Assembly (NCBI GenBank): GCA_009993605.1
Contig: JAACTB010000012.1
Location: 1-64,000 of the forward strand
Length of the DNA: 64,000 bases
Origin: Erythrobacter sp.
Lineage (GTDB): Bacteria > Pseudomonadota > Alphaproteobacteria > Sphingomonadales > Sphingomonadaceae
Reading direction: 5' to 3'
Part shown: piece by piece, positions 31,395-41,064 of the stretch
Layout: every line of letters begins with the position of its first letter
How positions within the stretch are numbered: position 1 is the stretch's first letter
Program-made: the position numbers and the translations under genes
The notes under the pieces: model-generated
Databases searched by the model: none
Seen by the model: only the letters and a program-made list of their open reading frames with translations
Told to the model about the DNA's origin: nothing

Positions 31395-32702
31395 TCAGGC
31401 CATGAGCTTCGCGACCTGCTGGACGGCGAGCACGAGGAACAGGATCGCGGAACCGGCGAGGGTGACATTCGCCACCACGCCGTTCCGCGCTTCGACCGGA
31501 AGCCGCTCCGAATTGTTCAGCATCAACAGCGTGATCGCGAGGAAGGGCATGAACAGCGCCCCGAACGCACCGTAGATGATCACCAGCAGGAACGGCCGAT
31601 CGGCGAACAGGAGCAGCATGGGCGGGAAGGTCAGCCAGGCGAGATAAAAGCGGTAGGCCTTGCTGTTCTCATGGCCCCCTTCCCCGCGCCCCTTCAGCTG
31701 ATACCACCAGTCGGAAAAGAACAGGCTCATCCCCTGCCATACGCCGAGCAGCGAGGAAACCGAGGTGGCGGCAAAGCCGATGAGGAAGAGCACCGCAATG
31801 GTCGATCCGAAGCGCGCCGACAGCACGTCCGACAGGCCGAGCAGCCCCTTGTCGCTATCCTCCAGCGCAATGCCCGCCGAATAGAGCAACTCCGCCCCGA
31901 CGATCAGCATCGCGACCACGAAGATCCCGGTGACCGCGTAGGCCACCGTGTTGTCGACCCGCATCATCGGGAACCACGGCAGTCCCTTCCAGCCCTTGGC
32001 CTGGGTCCAGTACCCGTAGGCCGCGGTGGTGATCGTGCCGCCGACGCCGCCGATGAGGCCGAGCGTGTAGAACAGCGAATCCTCCGGCAGCGTGAAGGTC
32101 ATGCCGCCCGCAAGGTCGGGCAGGCTGGGCGCGACCAGGATCGCGAGGCCGACCATGATGACGAACATCGTGCCGACCAGCACTTTCATCACCAGCTCGA
32201 AGGTTTCGTATCGGTTGAACCAGACGAACAGGAAACCGAATATTCCGGCAAGGACCGCCCAGATGCGCAGCGAAATCTCGGGGAACAGCGCCGCCAGAGG
32301 CAGCGCCGTCGCGCTCATTGCGGTGGCGCCGTAGATGAAGCCCCAGATGATGACGTAAACGCCGAAATACCAGCTGGTCCACCGACCGAGCGAGCGCCAG
32401 CCGGCGAGGATCGTCGATCCCGTGGCGAGATGGTAGCGGGCCGAGCCTTCCGAGAGCGCAATCTTGACGATGCAGCCGACCACCGCCGCCCATAACAGCG
32501 CATAGCCGAAACGCGATCCCGCGATCAGCGTCGCGACCAGATCGCCCGCCCCCACGCCCGTCGCCGCGACGACGATCCCGGGTCCGAGATGGCGCCACAT
32601 CCGTCCGCGCGTCGGCGGTGCCGGCCCGGTATCGGGACCGTTCGGGTCGGTCGCGTTCTCTCGGGCATGGCCCTGCTCGCCAGTGTCGTCGATGCTGTTC
32701 AC
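31395..32702 (-). CDS. Nramp-like divalent metal transporter with altered metal site
   Basis: Membrane protein of 435 residues with about eleven transmembrane segments and Nramp/SLC11 topology (GPGIVVAATGVGAGDLVATLIAGSRFGY at helix 1). In canonical Nramp proteins helix 1 has DPGN and helix 6 has MPH. Here helix 1 reads GAGD and the helix-6 region reads GVGGTITTAAYGYW, so the usual Mn/Fe ligands are absent. Nramp relatives without these motifs exist and some carry magnesium or have unknown substrates. It is convergent with azoR (27 bp between stops) and divergent from the BCCT gene. Confidence 0.85.
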   Translation of the reverse strand: MNSIDDTGEQGHARENATDPNGPDTGPAPPTRGRMWRHLGPGIVVAATGVGAGDLVATLIAGSRFGYALLWAAVVGCIVKIALSEGSARYHLATGSTILAGWRSLGRWTSWYFGVYVIIWGFIYGATAMSATALPLAALFPEISLRIWAVLAGIFGFLFVWFNRYETFELVMKVLVGTMFVIMVGLAILVAPSLPDLAGGMTFTLPEDSLFYTLGLIGGVGGTITTAAYGYWTQAKGWKGLPWFPMMRVDNTVAYAVTGIFVVAMLIVGAELLYSAGIALEDSDKGLLGLSDVLSARFGSTIAVLFLIGFAATSVSSLLGVWQGMSLFFSDWWYQLKGRGEGGHENSKAYRFYLAWLTFPPMLLLFADRPFLLVIIYGAFGALFMPFLAITLLMLNNSERLPVEARNGVVANVTLAGSAILFLVLAVQQVAKLMA

Positions 32703-32871
32703 GAAATCGTTCTCCCCGCCGTCCCTTATCGACGGCGCGGCGTCGCCAACGCAAGCGCGGGGACAAAGGGAAGGGCGCAGATTTGCTAATTCCTACGATC
32801 TGCGTATCCTGAGCGACAATATTCCCGGCCTTTTTCGAAGGCTTGCAGCCCTCAGATCACCGGAGCCCACC

Positions 32872-34569
32872 ATGCCCTCCCCTTCGGACAAGCGGATTTC
32901 TCCGCCTCTCGTCGACCTGCCCATTCGCACCGCGAACAAAGGGTTCTACGACGGTTTCAGCCGCGAAGTGACGATCCCCGCCAAGGTCATCGTCTCGCTG
33001 CTGATCATGTGGGCGATCTTCTTTCCCGTCAGCGCCAACGAAACGCTGACCGCCGCTAATTCGACCATCATCTCGACGTTTTCGGGATGGTACGTCTATC
33101 TCGTCGCCTTCCTGATGAGTGCCTGCGTCGTGCTGGCCGTGATCCCGCAATCGGGGCGGCTGCGGATCGGCATGGCGGACGAAAAACCCGAATTCGGCCG
33201 CCTGTCCTGGTTCGCGATGCTGTTCGGGGCGGGCATCGGCATCGGCGTCCTGACCTACTCCACCGGCGAGCCGCTGGCGCATTTCAGCAACAACCCGGAT
33301 ATCATCCGCGGGCTCGTCGCATCGCAGTCCCCCGAAGCGGTGCGATCGGCCTATATCTACACCTTCCTCCACTGGGGCTTCGCGGCATGGGGCACCTATG
33401 CTCTTGTCGGGCTGTCGATCGGCTATGTCGCCTATCGACGGGGGCTTCCGCTCACCATCCGCTCGGCATTGGCACCCCTCTTCGGAAAGGCGATGTCGGG
33501 TCCGTTCGGCCATATCGTCGATGTGGTCGCGGTCGTGGCGACGATCCTGGGCGTGGCGGTCACCATGGGGCTCGGCGTCGAGCAGTTCGTGGCCGGTCTC
33601 GCGCGTCTGGGCCTGGGCGACTGGCTGCTCGATCCCGATGGTTCCTCTTCGCTCACCGCGGTGGTTTTGGCGCTCGTGATCCTGGTCGGCGCGTCGACGC
33701 TCAGCGCGCTGTCCGGCGTCGGCAAGGGGATCAAGTGGCTCTCCAATCTCAATCTCGGCCTGTCCGCGCTTCTCCTGCTGATATTCGCTATCTTCGGATC
33801 GCTGATGTTCGGCCTGAAGACGCTGGGCCTGGGGATCTTCGATTATATCCGCACGCTCGTCCCCAACACGCTGACGCTGTTTTCGCGAGACGCTCCCTTC
33901 GGCGCGGAACTGGTGCAGTGGCAGCTCGACTGGTCGGTCTTCTACTGGGCCTGGTGGATCGCCTTTGCGCCCTTCGTCGGCATGTTCATCGCGCGGATTT
34001 CACGTGGGCGCACGATCCGCGAATATATCTTCGGCGTGATGCTGGTACCTTCGCTGGTCTGCTTCGTGTGGATGGCCCTTGTCGGGGGCACCGCGATCGA
34101 TCTGGAACTGAGCGGCGCGGCGGGCGGCAGCATCGTGAATGCAGAGATGTCCGACCAATTGTTCGCGACTCTCGCTGTCCTCCTGTCCCCCGCCTTCGCC
34201 CAGATCGCGGCAGGGCTGATCGTGATCCTGCTGCTGACCTATCTGGTCACCTCCGCCGACAGCGCCATCCTGATCGTGAACACGATCAACGGCGCGGGTG
34301 AGACCGAGGGCGATCGCCGCCATCACATCATCTTCTGGGGCGCGGCCCTGGCCTTCGTCGTCGGCAGTATGCTGGTGCTGGGCGGGATCGACGCGATCCG
34401 GATCACGATGATCATCGGCGCCCTGCCCTTCTCCTTCGTACTCGCGGCGATGGGCGTCGGCGTGGTGAAAGCGGTGCTTTTCGACTTGATCCGCAAGAAA
34501 CAGGGGGTTCCGACCACGACCGCCACAATCGCGGATGACGCTACGGACCCGCTGGATACGGCGCGTTGA
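32872..34569 (+). CDS. BCCT family transporter (betaine/carnitine/choline)
   Basis: Inner-membrane sodium-coupled carrier of 565 residues with twelve transmembrane segments. The family signature is present: LDWSVFYWAWWIAFAPFVGMF then ARISRGRTIREYI; MGLGVEQF in helix 3 is the glycine-rich region that in BetP binds substrate and sodium. It probably imports glycine betaine or a related compound as osmoprotectant, in line with sucrose synthesis elsewhere in the window. ATG 32872 with CGGAG upstream is chosen; the frame opens earlier at 32683, antisense to the Nramp-like gene start. Confidence 0.93.
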   Translation: MPSPSDKRISPPLVDLPIRTANKGFYDGFSREVTIPAKVIVSLLIMWAIFFPVSANETLTAANSTIISTFSGWYVYLVAFLMSACVVLAVIPQSGRLRIGMADEKPEFGRLSWFAMLFGAGIGIGVLTYSTGEPLAHFSNNPDIIRGLVASQSPEAVRSAYIYTFLHWGFAAWGTYALVGLSIGYVAYRRGLPLTIRSALAPLFGKAMSGPFGHIVDVVAVVATILGVAVTMGLGVEQFVAGLARLGLGDWLLDPDGSSSLTAVVLALVILVGASTLSALSGVGKGIKWLSNLNLGLSALLLLIFAIFGSLMFGLKTLGLGIFDYIRTLVPNTLTLFSRDAPFGAELVQWQLDWSVFYWAWWIAFAPFVGMFIARISRGRTIREYIFGVMLVPSLVCFVWMALVGGTAIDLELSGAAGGSIVNAEMSDQLFATLAVLLSPAFAQIAAGLIVILLLTYLVTSADSAILIVNTINGAGETEGDRRHHIIFWGAALAFVVGSMLVLGGIDAIRITMIIGALPFSFVLAAMGVGVVKAVLFDLIRKKQGVPTTTATIADDATDPLDTAR

Positions 34570-34784
34570 GCGCGCCACAGCTGGTGGTATAATTGCAACA
34601 CACCTGATCTTGTTCCCGGTTTCGGGCCCGCTGGCTGTGGTCCCTTCCGGTTCGGTTTGTTACCCCTAGAGACCTAGCAAAAATCGCAATTGACAACCGG
34701 TCGACACCCGTCGCGCCGGACGCGTCAACTCGTCCGCAGAAGACGCCCCAGGAAACTGGGCGAAAAACAGGAAGGGCCGAACCC

Positions 34785-37493
34785 ATGAAAAACCACGCCA
34801 CCGGCGCATCGATCGGCGCGCTCGCCATCGCGCTTGCCGCGCCTGCCGCCGCGCAGCAGCCCGCCACCACGCAAACGCCCTCCGCCGCATCGCAGGCAGG
34901 AGCGCAGGTAGGTACACAGCCAGCGGCGCAGCCCGCCGCGCAGCGTCAGGGCGGTGTCCAGACCATCGTCGTTACCGCACAGCGCCGCAGCGAGGATTTG
35001 CAGGACGTGCCCGTCTCGGTTCAGGCGCTCGACGCCAAGGGCTTGGAAGAGCTCAATATCGATACGTTCGAGGATTATCTCGACCAATTGCCCACCGTCA
35101 CCGCGGGCGGCAGCGGTCCGGGCCAGAGCACGATCTATATCCGCGGCCTCGCCTCGACCACGCCGAACCTGACCACGGCGGGCGTGGCGGGCCTCGCGCC
35201 CAATGTCGCACTCTATCTCGACGAGCAGCCGCTGGCGCAGCCGGGCCGCAATCTCGACGTCTATGCCGCCGACCTCGCCCGGATCGAGGTCCTCTCCGGT
35301 CCGCAGGGCACGCTGTTCGGCGCCAGTTCGCAAGCCGGCGTCGTGCGCCTCATCACCAACAAGCCGGAACTGGGCGCCTTCTACGGTTCGGCCTCGGCCG
35401 GCGTGGCCTTCACCAAGGGCGGCGAGACCAGCTACAAGACCGAAGCGATGCTCAACGTCCCCGTCACCGACAGCCTGGCGCTGCGCGGCGTGGTCTATCT
35501 CGACGATCAGGGCGGCTATATCGACAATGTCGCAGGCACCCGCACGGTGCGCGAAAGCGCGCGGTTCCGTCCGGCGGGCACGGTGCGCGCCAACGGAGTT
35601 CCGGTCGATCCGCTGCGCGCGGGCTTCCAGGCCGGTTCGGACCTGTCGAATGTCACCTTCGTCGAAGCCAACAATTCCGGCCTCGTCGAGGACGATTTCA
35701 ACGACACGCTCTATTCGGGCTTCCGCGCGACGGCGCTGTATGAAATTTCGCCCGACTGGCAACTCACGCTCGCGCATACCCGCCAGAGCCTGGAGACAGA
35801 CGGCGTGTTCTTCGCCGACCCCGCGCTCGACCTCGACGATCTGGAAATCCAGCGCTTCGAGGAAGACCGCCTGGAAGACGATTTCTCCAACACGAGCTGG
35901 TCGGTGGAAGGCCGCCTGGCGATGCTCGATGTGGTCTATAACGGCGCCTATACCGAGCGCGAGACCGAGCAGCGGGTGGATTATTCCGACTATCTCTTCG
36001 TCGGCCAGTATCTCCCCTATTACATCTGCGACGGTTCGGTGAGCTATCCCGGCTCCGCCGCGCCGAGCGGGACCTGCCAGGCGCCCAATCTCTACGTCAC
36101 CTCCGACAGCGAGACGCGGGTCTTCACGCAGGAACTGCGCTTCAGCACGCCTTCCGAAAACCGCTTCCGCGTGACGGCGGGCGGCTTCTATTCGGACCTC
36201 GAACTGGTCGAACGCAACGATTTCGCCTATCCCGGCAACACGCTCGCCAATCCGTTCGGCGGGTTCGCGCCCAATTTCCCCTTCGCGGGCGCGTTCCAGT
36301 CCGTCCCGGGTCCCTTCCCCGAAGCGGTCATCTTCCGCAACGATATCCGCCGGACCGATCAGCAATTCGGTATTTTCGGCGAAGCCAGCTTCGACATCAT
36401 CGAGGACCTTCTCTCGATCACGGCAGGCGCGCGCTATTACGATATCGAGGTGGATTTCGAAGGGACCGCCAACAGTTCGTTCTGCAATGCGGGCGCCGCG
36501 CAGGATGCGGATGCGTTCGGGACCAATCTGTCGGATCTCTATGACGGCGACGGCGAATTCACCTTCATCGGATCGTGCAACGCGGACCTGCGCCAGACCT
36601 TTACGCTGAGCGACACCTTGCAGGACATCCGGAACGCCGGACTGAGCGCCGGACAGGCGCAGCAGGTCTTCAACGCCCTGCGCGCGCCCGACACGGCATC
36701 CACCGACGGGGTGATCTACAAGGGGACGATCAATGTGACCCCGACGCCTGATCTCCTGTTCTATGCGACCTATTCCGAAGGCTTCCGGCCCGGATTGCTG
36801 AACCGTCCGGGAGGCGCGACCAACGGCTCGGGCTTCACCGTACCCTTCGAACTCGAATCGGACGAGGTGAAGAATTACGAGCTGGGCTGGAAGATGGAGC
36901 TGTTCGAGAACCAGCTGCGCTTCAACGGGAGCGCCTATTACGTCGACATCAGCCGGTTGCAGACCACGATCTTCGATCCCAGCATCACCAATCTGTTCTT
37001 CTCGGACAATGCGGCCGATGCGAAGATTCTGGGGATCGAGGCGGACTTCACCTACGCGCCCTATGCGGTGCCGGGCCTGACCGTGGCGGGCGCCTTCTCG
37101 ATCCTCGATACCGAGATCACCGACGTTCTGACGCCCACCAACGACGTCATCGAGGGCGAACCGCTCGCCTTCGCGCCGTCGTTCCAGGGCAATCTGCGCG
37201 TGCGGTACGAATGGGCCCTTTCCACCACGCTCGACGCCTTCGTTCAGCCGCAGATCACCCATTCCGCCTCGAAGTTCACCGACATCATCGAGATCAACAA
37301 GCTCGAATTGGATGGCTACACGACCTTCGATCTCGCCGCCGGTATCGATGCGGGCGAGTATCGGGTGGAAATCTACGGCGAGAACCTGACCGACGAACGC
37401 GCCCAGATCTCAGGCAATTTCGTCAACGATCGGGCGCGCATCACCACCAATCGTCCGCTGACGGTGGGAATGCGGGTGATGGTCGACTTCTGA
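34785..37493 (+). CDS. TonB-dependent receptor
   Basis: Outer-membrane receptor of 902 residues. Signal peptide (GALAIALAAPAAAQ), Gln/Ala-rich linker with the TonB-box-like TIVVTAQRR (about 61-69), plug domain (EDLQDVPVSVQAL, IYIRGLAS, RIEVLSGPQGTLFG) and barrel ending in PLTVGMRVMVDF. The 215-bp upstream region contains a TATAAT-like element near 34587 and AGGAAGGG before ATG 34785. It is followed 85 bp downstream by a TPR-sulfotransferase gene, a pairing repeated in sphingomonad genomes. The substrate is not evident. Confidence 0.93.
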   Translation: MKNHATGASIGALAIALAAPAAAQQPATTQTPSAASQAGAQVGTQPAAQPAAQRQGGVQTIVVTAQRRSEDLQDVPVSVQALDAKGLEELNIDTFEDYLDQLPTVTAGGSGPGQSTIYIRGLASTTPNLTTAGVAGLAPNVALYLDEQPLAQPGRNLDVYAADLARIEVLSGPQGTLFGASSQAGVVRLITNKPELGAFYGSASAGVAFTKGGETSYKTEAMLNVPVTDSLALRGVVYLDDQGGYIDNVAGTRTVRESARFRPAGTVRANGVPVDPLRAGFQAGSDLSNVTFVEANNSGLVEDDFNDTLYSGFRATALYEISPDWQLTLAHTRQSLETDGVFFADPALDLDDLEIQRFEEDRLEDDFSNTSWSVEGRLAMLDVVYNGAYTERETEQRVDYSDYLFVGQYLPYYICDGSVSYPGSAAPSGTCQAPNLYVTSDSETRVFTQELRFSTPSENRFRVTAGGFYSDLELVERNDFAYPGNTLANPFGGFAPNFPFAGAFQSVPGPFPEAVIFRNDIRRTDQQFGIFGEASFDIIEDLLSITAGARYYDIEVDFEGTANSSFCNAGAAQDADAFGTNLSDLYDGDGEFTFIGSCNADLRQTFTLSDTLQDIRNAGLSAGQAQQVFNALRAPDTASTDGVIYKGTINVTPTPDLLFYATYSEGFRPGLLNRPGGATNGSGFTVPFELESDEVKNYELGWKMELFENQLRFNGSAYYVDISRLQTTIFDPSITNLFFSDNAADAKILGIEADFTYAPYAVPGLTVAGAFSILDTEITDVLTPTNDVIEGEPLAFAPSFQGNLRVRYEWALSTTLDAFVQPQITHSASKFTDIIEINKLELDGYTTFDLAAGIDAGEYRVEIYGENLTDERAQISGNFVNDRARITTNRPLTVGMRVMVDF

Positions 37494-37578
37494 TCCATCG
37501 ATCGAAACGGATGCCAGACGGCGGGGGCGAATCTTGCGGGGTTTGCCTCCGCCGTTCGCTTTTGCGACAGGGGCTTGC

Positions 37579-39546
37579 ATGAATGACGGCGAAGACAGAC
37601 TGAAAGCGGCGCGCGAGCTCTTGCAGCAAGGCGATTTCGCTGGCGGCCTGGCCGAGGCGGAAACGCTCCTGTCGCGCGATCCGGGCGATGCGGACGCCCT
37701 GTATGCCGCAGCGGTCGCGGCCCGCTATCTCGAACGGTTCGACGAAGCCGCACGCTATCTCGATCGCCTGCATCACGAGAGCCCCGAATTCGGTCGCGCC
37801 TGGCAGGAGGCGGGGCATCTCGCCCGGGCGCGGGGACGCGACGAGGAGGCGCTGACCGCCTTTGCCCGGGCGGTTCGGTTCAATCCCGCTCTGGTCGCAA
37901 GCTGGACCGCCCAGGCCGAACTGTTCGCGGCTTCGGGCCACACCGACCAGGCCGCCGCCGCGCGCGAACAGGCGCAGCGTATCGCCGCGCTCCCGCGCGA
38001 GCTGGTGGCCGTCACCCATCACCTTCACGAAGGCCGTCCGTTGCGAGCGGAGGAAATCTGCCGTCATTTCCTGCGCCGCAATCCGCGCCATGTCGAAGCG
38101 ATGCGCCTGCTCGCGCAGATCGGGATGCGGCTGGGCATCCTCGACGATGCGGAGTTCCTGCTGGACAGCGCCGCCGCCTTCGAACCGGCCAATATTCAGG
38201 TCAGGCTCGATTATATCGACGTGCTGCGCAAGCGGCAGAAGTTCGAACGCTCGCGCGAGGAGGCGGAGGCACTGTATGATCGCGATCCCGCCAGCCCGCT
38301 GTTCCAATCGCATCTTGCGATCGAAAGTATGCAGACAGGGGATTACGAGCGGGCCTTCGCTCTGTTCGATGCCGTCCTTGAGAAACTGCCGAACGATCCG
38401 GCGACGCTGACAACGCGCGGCCATGCGCTGAAGACCACCGGACGGCAGGACGATGCGGTCGCATCCTATCGGACCGCCATCGCTGCCAAGCCGGATCATG
38501 GCGACGCCTTTTACGCGCTCGCCAATCTCAAGACCTATCGCTTCACCGAAGCGGAGATCGCCGCGATGCAAGAGCAGCTCGAACGGCCCGAAATCGCTTT
38601 CATGGACCGCGTCCATCTCAGCTTCGCGCTCGGCAAGGCGCACGAGGATCGCGAGGAATACGAGGCTTCGTTCGGTTTCTACGAGGCTGGCAATGCGCTG
38701 AAACGGCGCCAGACCCGCTACGATGCGGATCGGATGAGCGAGGAACTCGCGGCCCAGAAAGAGGCCTGCACACGCGATCTGTTCGAGAGCCGGCAAGGCG
38801 CGGGCGATCCGGCGCGCGATCCGATATTCATCCTCGGCCTGCCGCGTGCGGGTTCCACCTTGCTCGAACAGATCCTCGCCAGCCATTCCCAGATCGACGG
38901 GACGCTGGAGCTGCCCAACGTGCTCGCGCTGGCGCACCGGTTGAGGGGCAGGAAAGCGGGCCAGTCACGCTATCCGCAAGTGCTCCACGATCTGACGGAC
39001 GAACAGCTCACAGAGTTCGGGTCGGATTTCATCGCCAACACTCGCATCCATCGCCAGGGCGCGCCGTTCTTCATCGACAAGATGCCGAACAATTTCCGGC
39101 ATATCGGCCTGATCCAGCTGATGCTGCCCAATGCGACGATCATCGACGCGCGGCGCGATCCGATGGATTGCTGTTTCTCCGGCTTCAAGCAGCTCTTCGC
39201 CGAAGGGCAGGACTTCACCTACGGCCTGACCGAGATCGGGCGCTATTATAGGGATTATGTCGACCTGATGGCGCATTGGGACGAGGTCCTGCCCGGTAAG
39301 GTCCTGCGCGTCCGGCACGAGGATGTTCTCGACGATCTTGAAGGACAGACGCGGCGGATGCTCGACCATATCGGACTGCCGTTCGAGGAGGAGTGCCTCG
39401 AATTCCATCGCACGGCCCGCGCCGTGCGCACGGCGAGTTCGGAACAGGTGCGCCGCCCGATCAACCGCTCCGGCCAGGGCGCCTGGAAGCCCTACGAGCC
39501 CTGGCTCGGCGATCTCAAGACCGCGCTGGGTCCTCTCGCCGACTAG
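37579..39546 (+). CDS. TPR-repeat sulfotransferase family protein
   Basis: Protein of 655 residues. Residues 1-400 are tetratricopeptide repeats; residues 415-650 are a sulfotransferase domain with the PAPS 5'-phosphosulfate loop PIFILGLPRAGSTLLEQILASH in pieces (416-436), the conserved FIDKMPNNF, and ARRDPMDCCFS for 3'-phosphate binding. Related proteins include tyrosylprotein-sulfotransferase-like enzymes. ATG 37579 is chosen as it begins the first TPR; the frame opens at 37534. No signal peptide, so likely cytoplasmic. It follows the TonB receptor by 85 bp and may act with it. Its stop overlaps the convergent amidase stop. Confidence 0.9.
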   Translation: MNDGEDRLKAARELLQQGDFAGGLAEAETLLSRDPGDADALYAAAVAARYLERFDEAARYLDRLHHESPEFGRAWQEAGHLARARGRDEEALTAFARAVRFNPALVASWTAQAELFAASGHTDQAAAAREQAQRIAALPRELVAVTHHLHEGRPLRAEEICRHFLRRNPRHVEAMRLLAQIGMRLGILDDAEFLLDSAAAFEPANIQVRLDYIDVLRKRQKFERSREEAEALYDRDPASPLFQSHLAIESMQTGDYERAFALFDAVLEKLPNDPATLTTRGHALKTTGRQDDAVASYRTAIAAKPDHGDAFYALANLKTYRFTEAEIAAMQEQLERPEIAFMDRVHLSFALGKAHEDREEYEASFGFYEAGNALKRRQTRYDADRMSEELAAQKEACTRDLFESRQGAGDPARDPIFILGLPRAGSTLLEQILASHSQIDGTLELPNVLALAHRLRGRKAGQSRYPQVLHDLTDEQLTEFGSDFIANTRIHRQGAPFFIDKMPNNFRHIGLIQLMLPNATIIDARRDPMDCCFSGFKQLFAEGQDFTYGLTEIGRYYRDYVDLMAHWDEVLPGKVLRVRHEDVLDDLEGQTRRMLDHIGLPFEEECLEFHRTARAVRTASSEQVRRPINRSGQGAWKPYEPWLGDLKTALGPLAD

Positions 39547-40307
39547 CGCGTGGTACCGCGATCGCGGTCGAGCAGGAGCTGGAACAGAATTGCGCGCACT
39601 TCCCCGTCGATGACCCCGTCGATCCGGCGCGGGCGCCAGCGGCGCTGGAAGGCTTCGACCGCTTTGTGCCCATCGGTGATGTCGTAGCCGAAGCGTTCGA
39701 GCGCGAGGTAGAACGAGGCATCGTTGTCGAACGGATCGCCGCGCTCGAGCTTTTCGGGGATCGGCAGGCATAGCCCGTATTCGGCCAGTCGCTCCCACGG
39801 AAACAGCTCGCCCGGATCGATCTTGCGCTGCGGCGCGACGTCCGAATGGCCGACCACGTTGGCGCGCGGAATGTCGAACCGCTTGACCATGCGCGCGACC
39901 AGCGGGACGAGCGCTTCGAACTGCGCATCGTTGAAGCCGCGATAGCCGTATTTGTGGCCCGGATGGTCGAGCTCGATCCCGATCGAGGCGGAATTCACGT
40001 CCTTGATCCCGCGCCAATAGGAGACGCCCGCATGCCAGGCGCGCTTTTCTTCCGGCACCAGCCGCACGACCTCGCCCTGTTCCCCGATCAGGTAATGGGC
40101 GGAAACCTTGGCTTCCGGGTCGCACAACCGCTCGATCGCGAAGCCCTTGTCCTCCATTTCGGTGTAATGGATGACGACCATGGTGACGGGCAGAGCGCGC
40201 TCGTCATGGTTCGGCGAAAGCACCTCGCGATGGACCAGCTCGTCCCGGCTGGTGGGCAGCTCCTCGCCGACTTTCCCGAAATCCGACGGGGTCAGGGGCT
40301 CGCTCAT
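39543..40307 (-). CDS. N-acetylmuramoyl-L-alanine amidase (AmpD/AmiD type)
   Basis: Zinc amidase of 254 residues (Amidase_2) that cuts the bond between muramic acid and L-alanine in peptidoglycan or its turnover products. Visible site: VVIHYTEM (first His), AHYLIGEQGEVVRLVPEEKRAWHAG, and GHSDVAPQRKIDPGELFPW with the second His and Asp. A C-terminal helical region (about 195-245) resembles the binding domain of AmiD-type enzymes. No clear signal peptide, so it may be cytoplasmic. ATG 40307 overlaps the ChpT stop by four bases, so it is coupled to chpT. Confidence 0.9.
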   Translation of the reverse strand: MSEPLTPSDFGKVGEELPTSRDELVHREVLSPNHDERALPVTMVVIHYTEMEDKGFAIERLCDPEAKVSAHYLIGEQGEVVRLVPEEKRAWHAGVSYWRGIKDVNSASIGIELDHPGHKYGYRGFNDAQFEALVPLVARMVKRFDIPRANVVGHSDVAPQRKIDPGELFPWERLAEYGLCLPIPEKLERGDPFDNDASFYLALERFGYDITDGHKAVEAFQRRWRPRRIDGVIDGEVRAILFQLLLDRDRGTTR

Positions 40308-40963
40308 CCGATCATGCCTTCGGGTTCGGGCAGCACCGCGCCCAGCACCAACGCATCGTCGCCCTTAGCGAATTGGAGCCCGCCGCCGCATTCCTGCGCC
40401 AGCAGATGGATCATATGCGCGGGCACCGTGCGGCTGGTCAGCTCGTCCGCATCGAGCTTACCGTCAAGCGCGCGGCCCAGAACCTCGTCGAATGCGATCT
40501 TGGTGCCCGCGGCGCGGACCACGATCTCGCAGGCGCCGTCCCTGACCTCGGCGCCCACATCGAGCGTGCCGCCCCGCACCAGCGCATCGAGCGCGATCTG
40601 GGCGAAATTGAGCAGCACCTTGACCGCAGGCTTCGCCAGCGTGCCGTTCGCCAGCGCCCAGTTCACCTCGATCCGGCCCTTGTCGGCGGCGAGCGACTGG
40701 ATCAGATCCTTCGGCTCTTCGATCCCGACCCGGTCGCCGAAACCGCCGGCCGCCCCATAAGCGAGGCGAAAATATTTGAGCTTGTTGGTGCTGATCGTCG
40801 CGCTCTGTTCGAGCAGTTCCATGCAGTTCTGCCGCATCTCGGGGTCGGTTTCGCTGGCGAGCAGTTCCAGCCCGTTCGACATGGCGCCGACCGGCGAGAG
40901 CATGTCGTGGCAAAGGCGCGAACACAGCAGCGCGGCGAGATCGGTGGCAGAAGTGGCGGTCAT
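40304..40963 (-). CDS. chpT: Histidine phosphotransferase ChpT
   Basis: Protein of 219 residues that relays phosphate from the kinase CckA to CtrA and CpdR in alphaproteobacteria. The phosphorylated histidine is H19 in SRLCHDMLSPVGAMSNGLELL read around it, the typical ChpT dimerisation-helix motif; the C-terminal half is a degenerate ATPase-like domain. ATG 40963 was chosen as it starts that family N-terminus; the frame runs on upstream to 41926 only antisense to the pseudouridine synthase and JAMM region. It is co-transcribed with the amidase gene. Confidence 0.9.
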   Translation of the reverse strand: MTATSATDLAALLCSRLCHDMLSPVGAMSNGLELLASETDPEMRQNCMELLEQSATISTNKLKYFRLAYGAAGGFGDRVGIEEPKDLIQSLAADKGRIEVNWALANGTLAKPAVKVLLNFAQIALDALVRGGTLDVGAEVRDGACEIVVRAAGTKIAFDEVLGRALDGKLDADELTSRTVPAHMIHLLAQECGGGLQFAKGDDALVLGAVLPEPEGMIG

Positions 40964-41064
40964 CGTGGTCCTGTTTCGGGCCTGCTTTTGGCCTGTTTCG
41001 GTCTGGAGGCGAGCTATTCTGTCGAAGGGTCGAAGGCTTCGCTCATCCCGTCGTCCTCCCCCGT

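Noticed and set aside
34725-37262. 845-codon leftward open frame
   Set aside because: Very long but fully antisense to the TonB receptor at 34785; Arg/Gly/Asp-rich without domains, caused by codon bias of the real gene.
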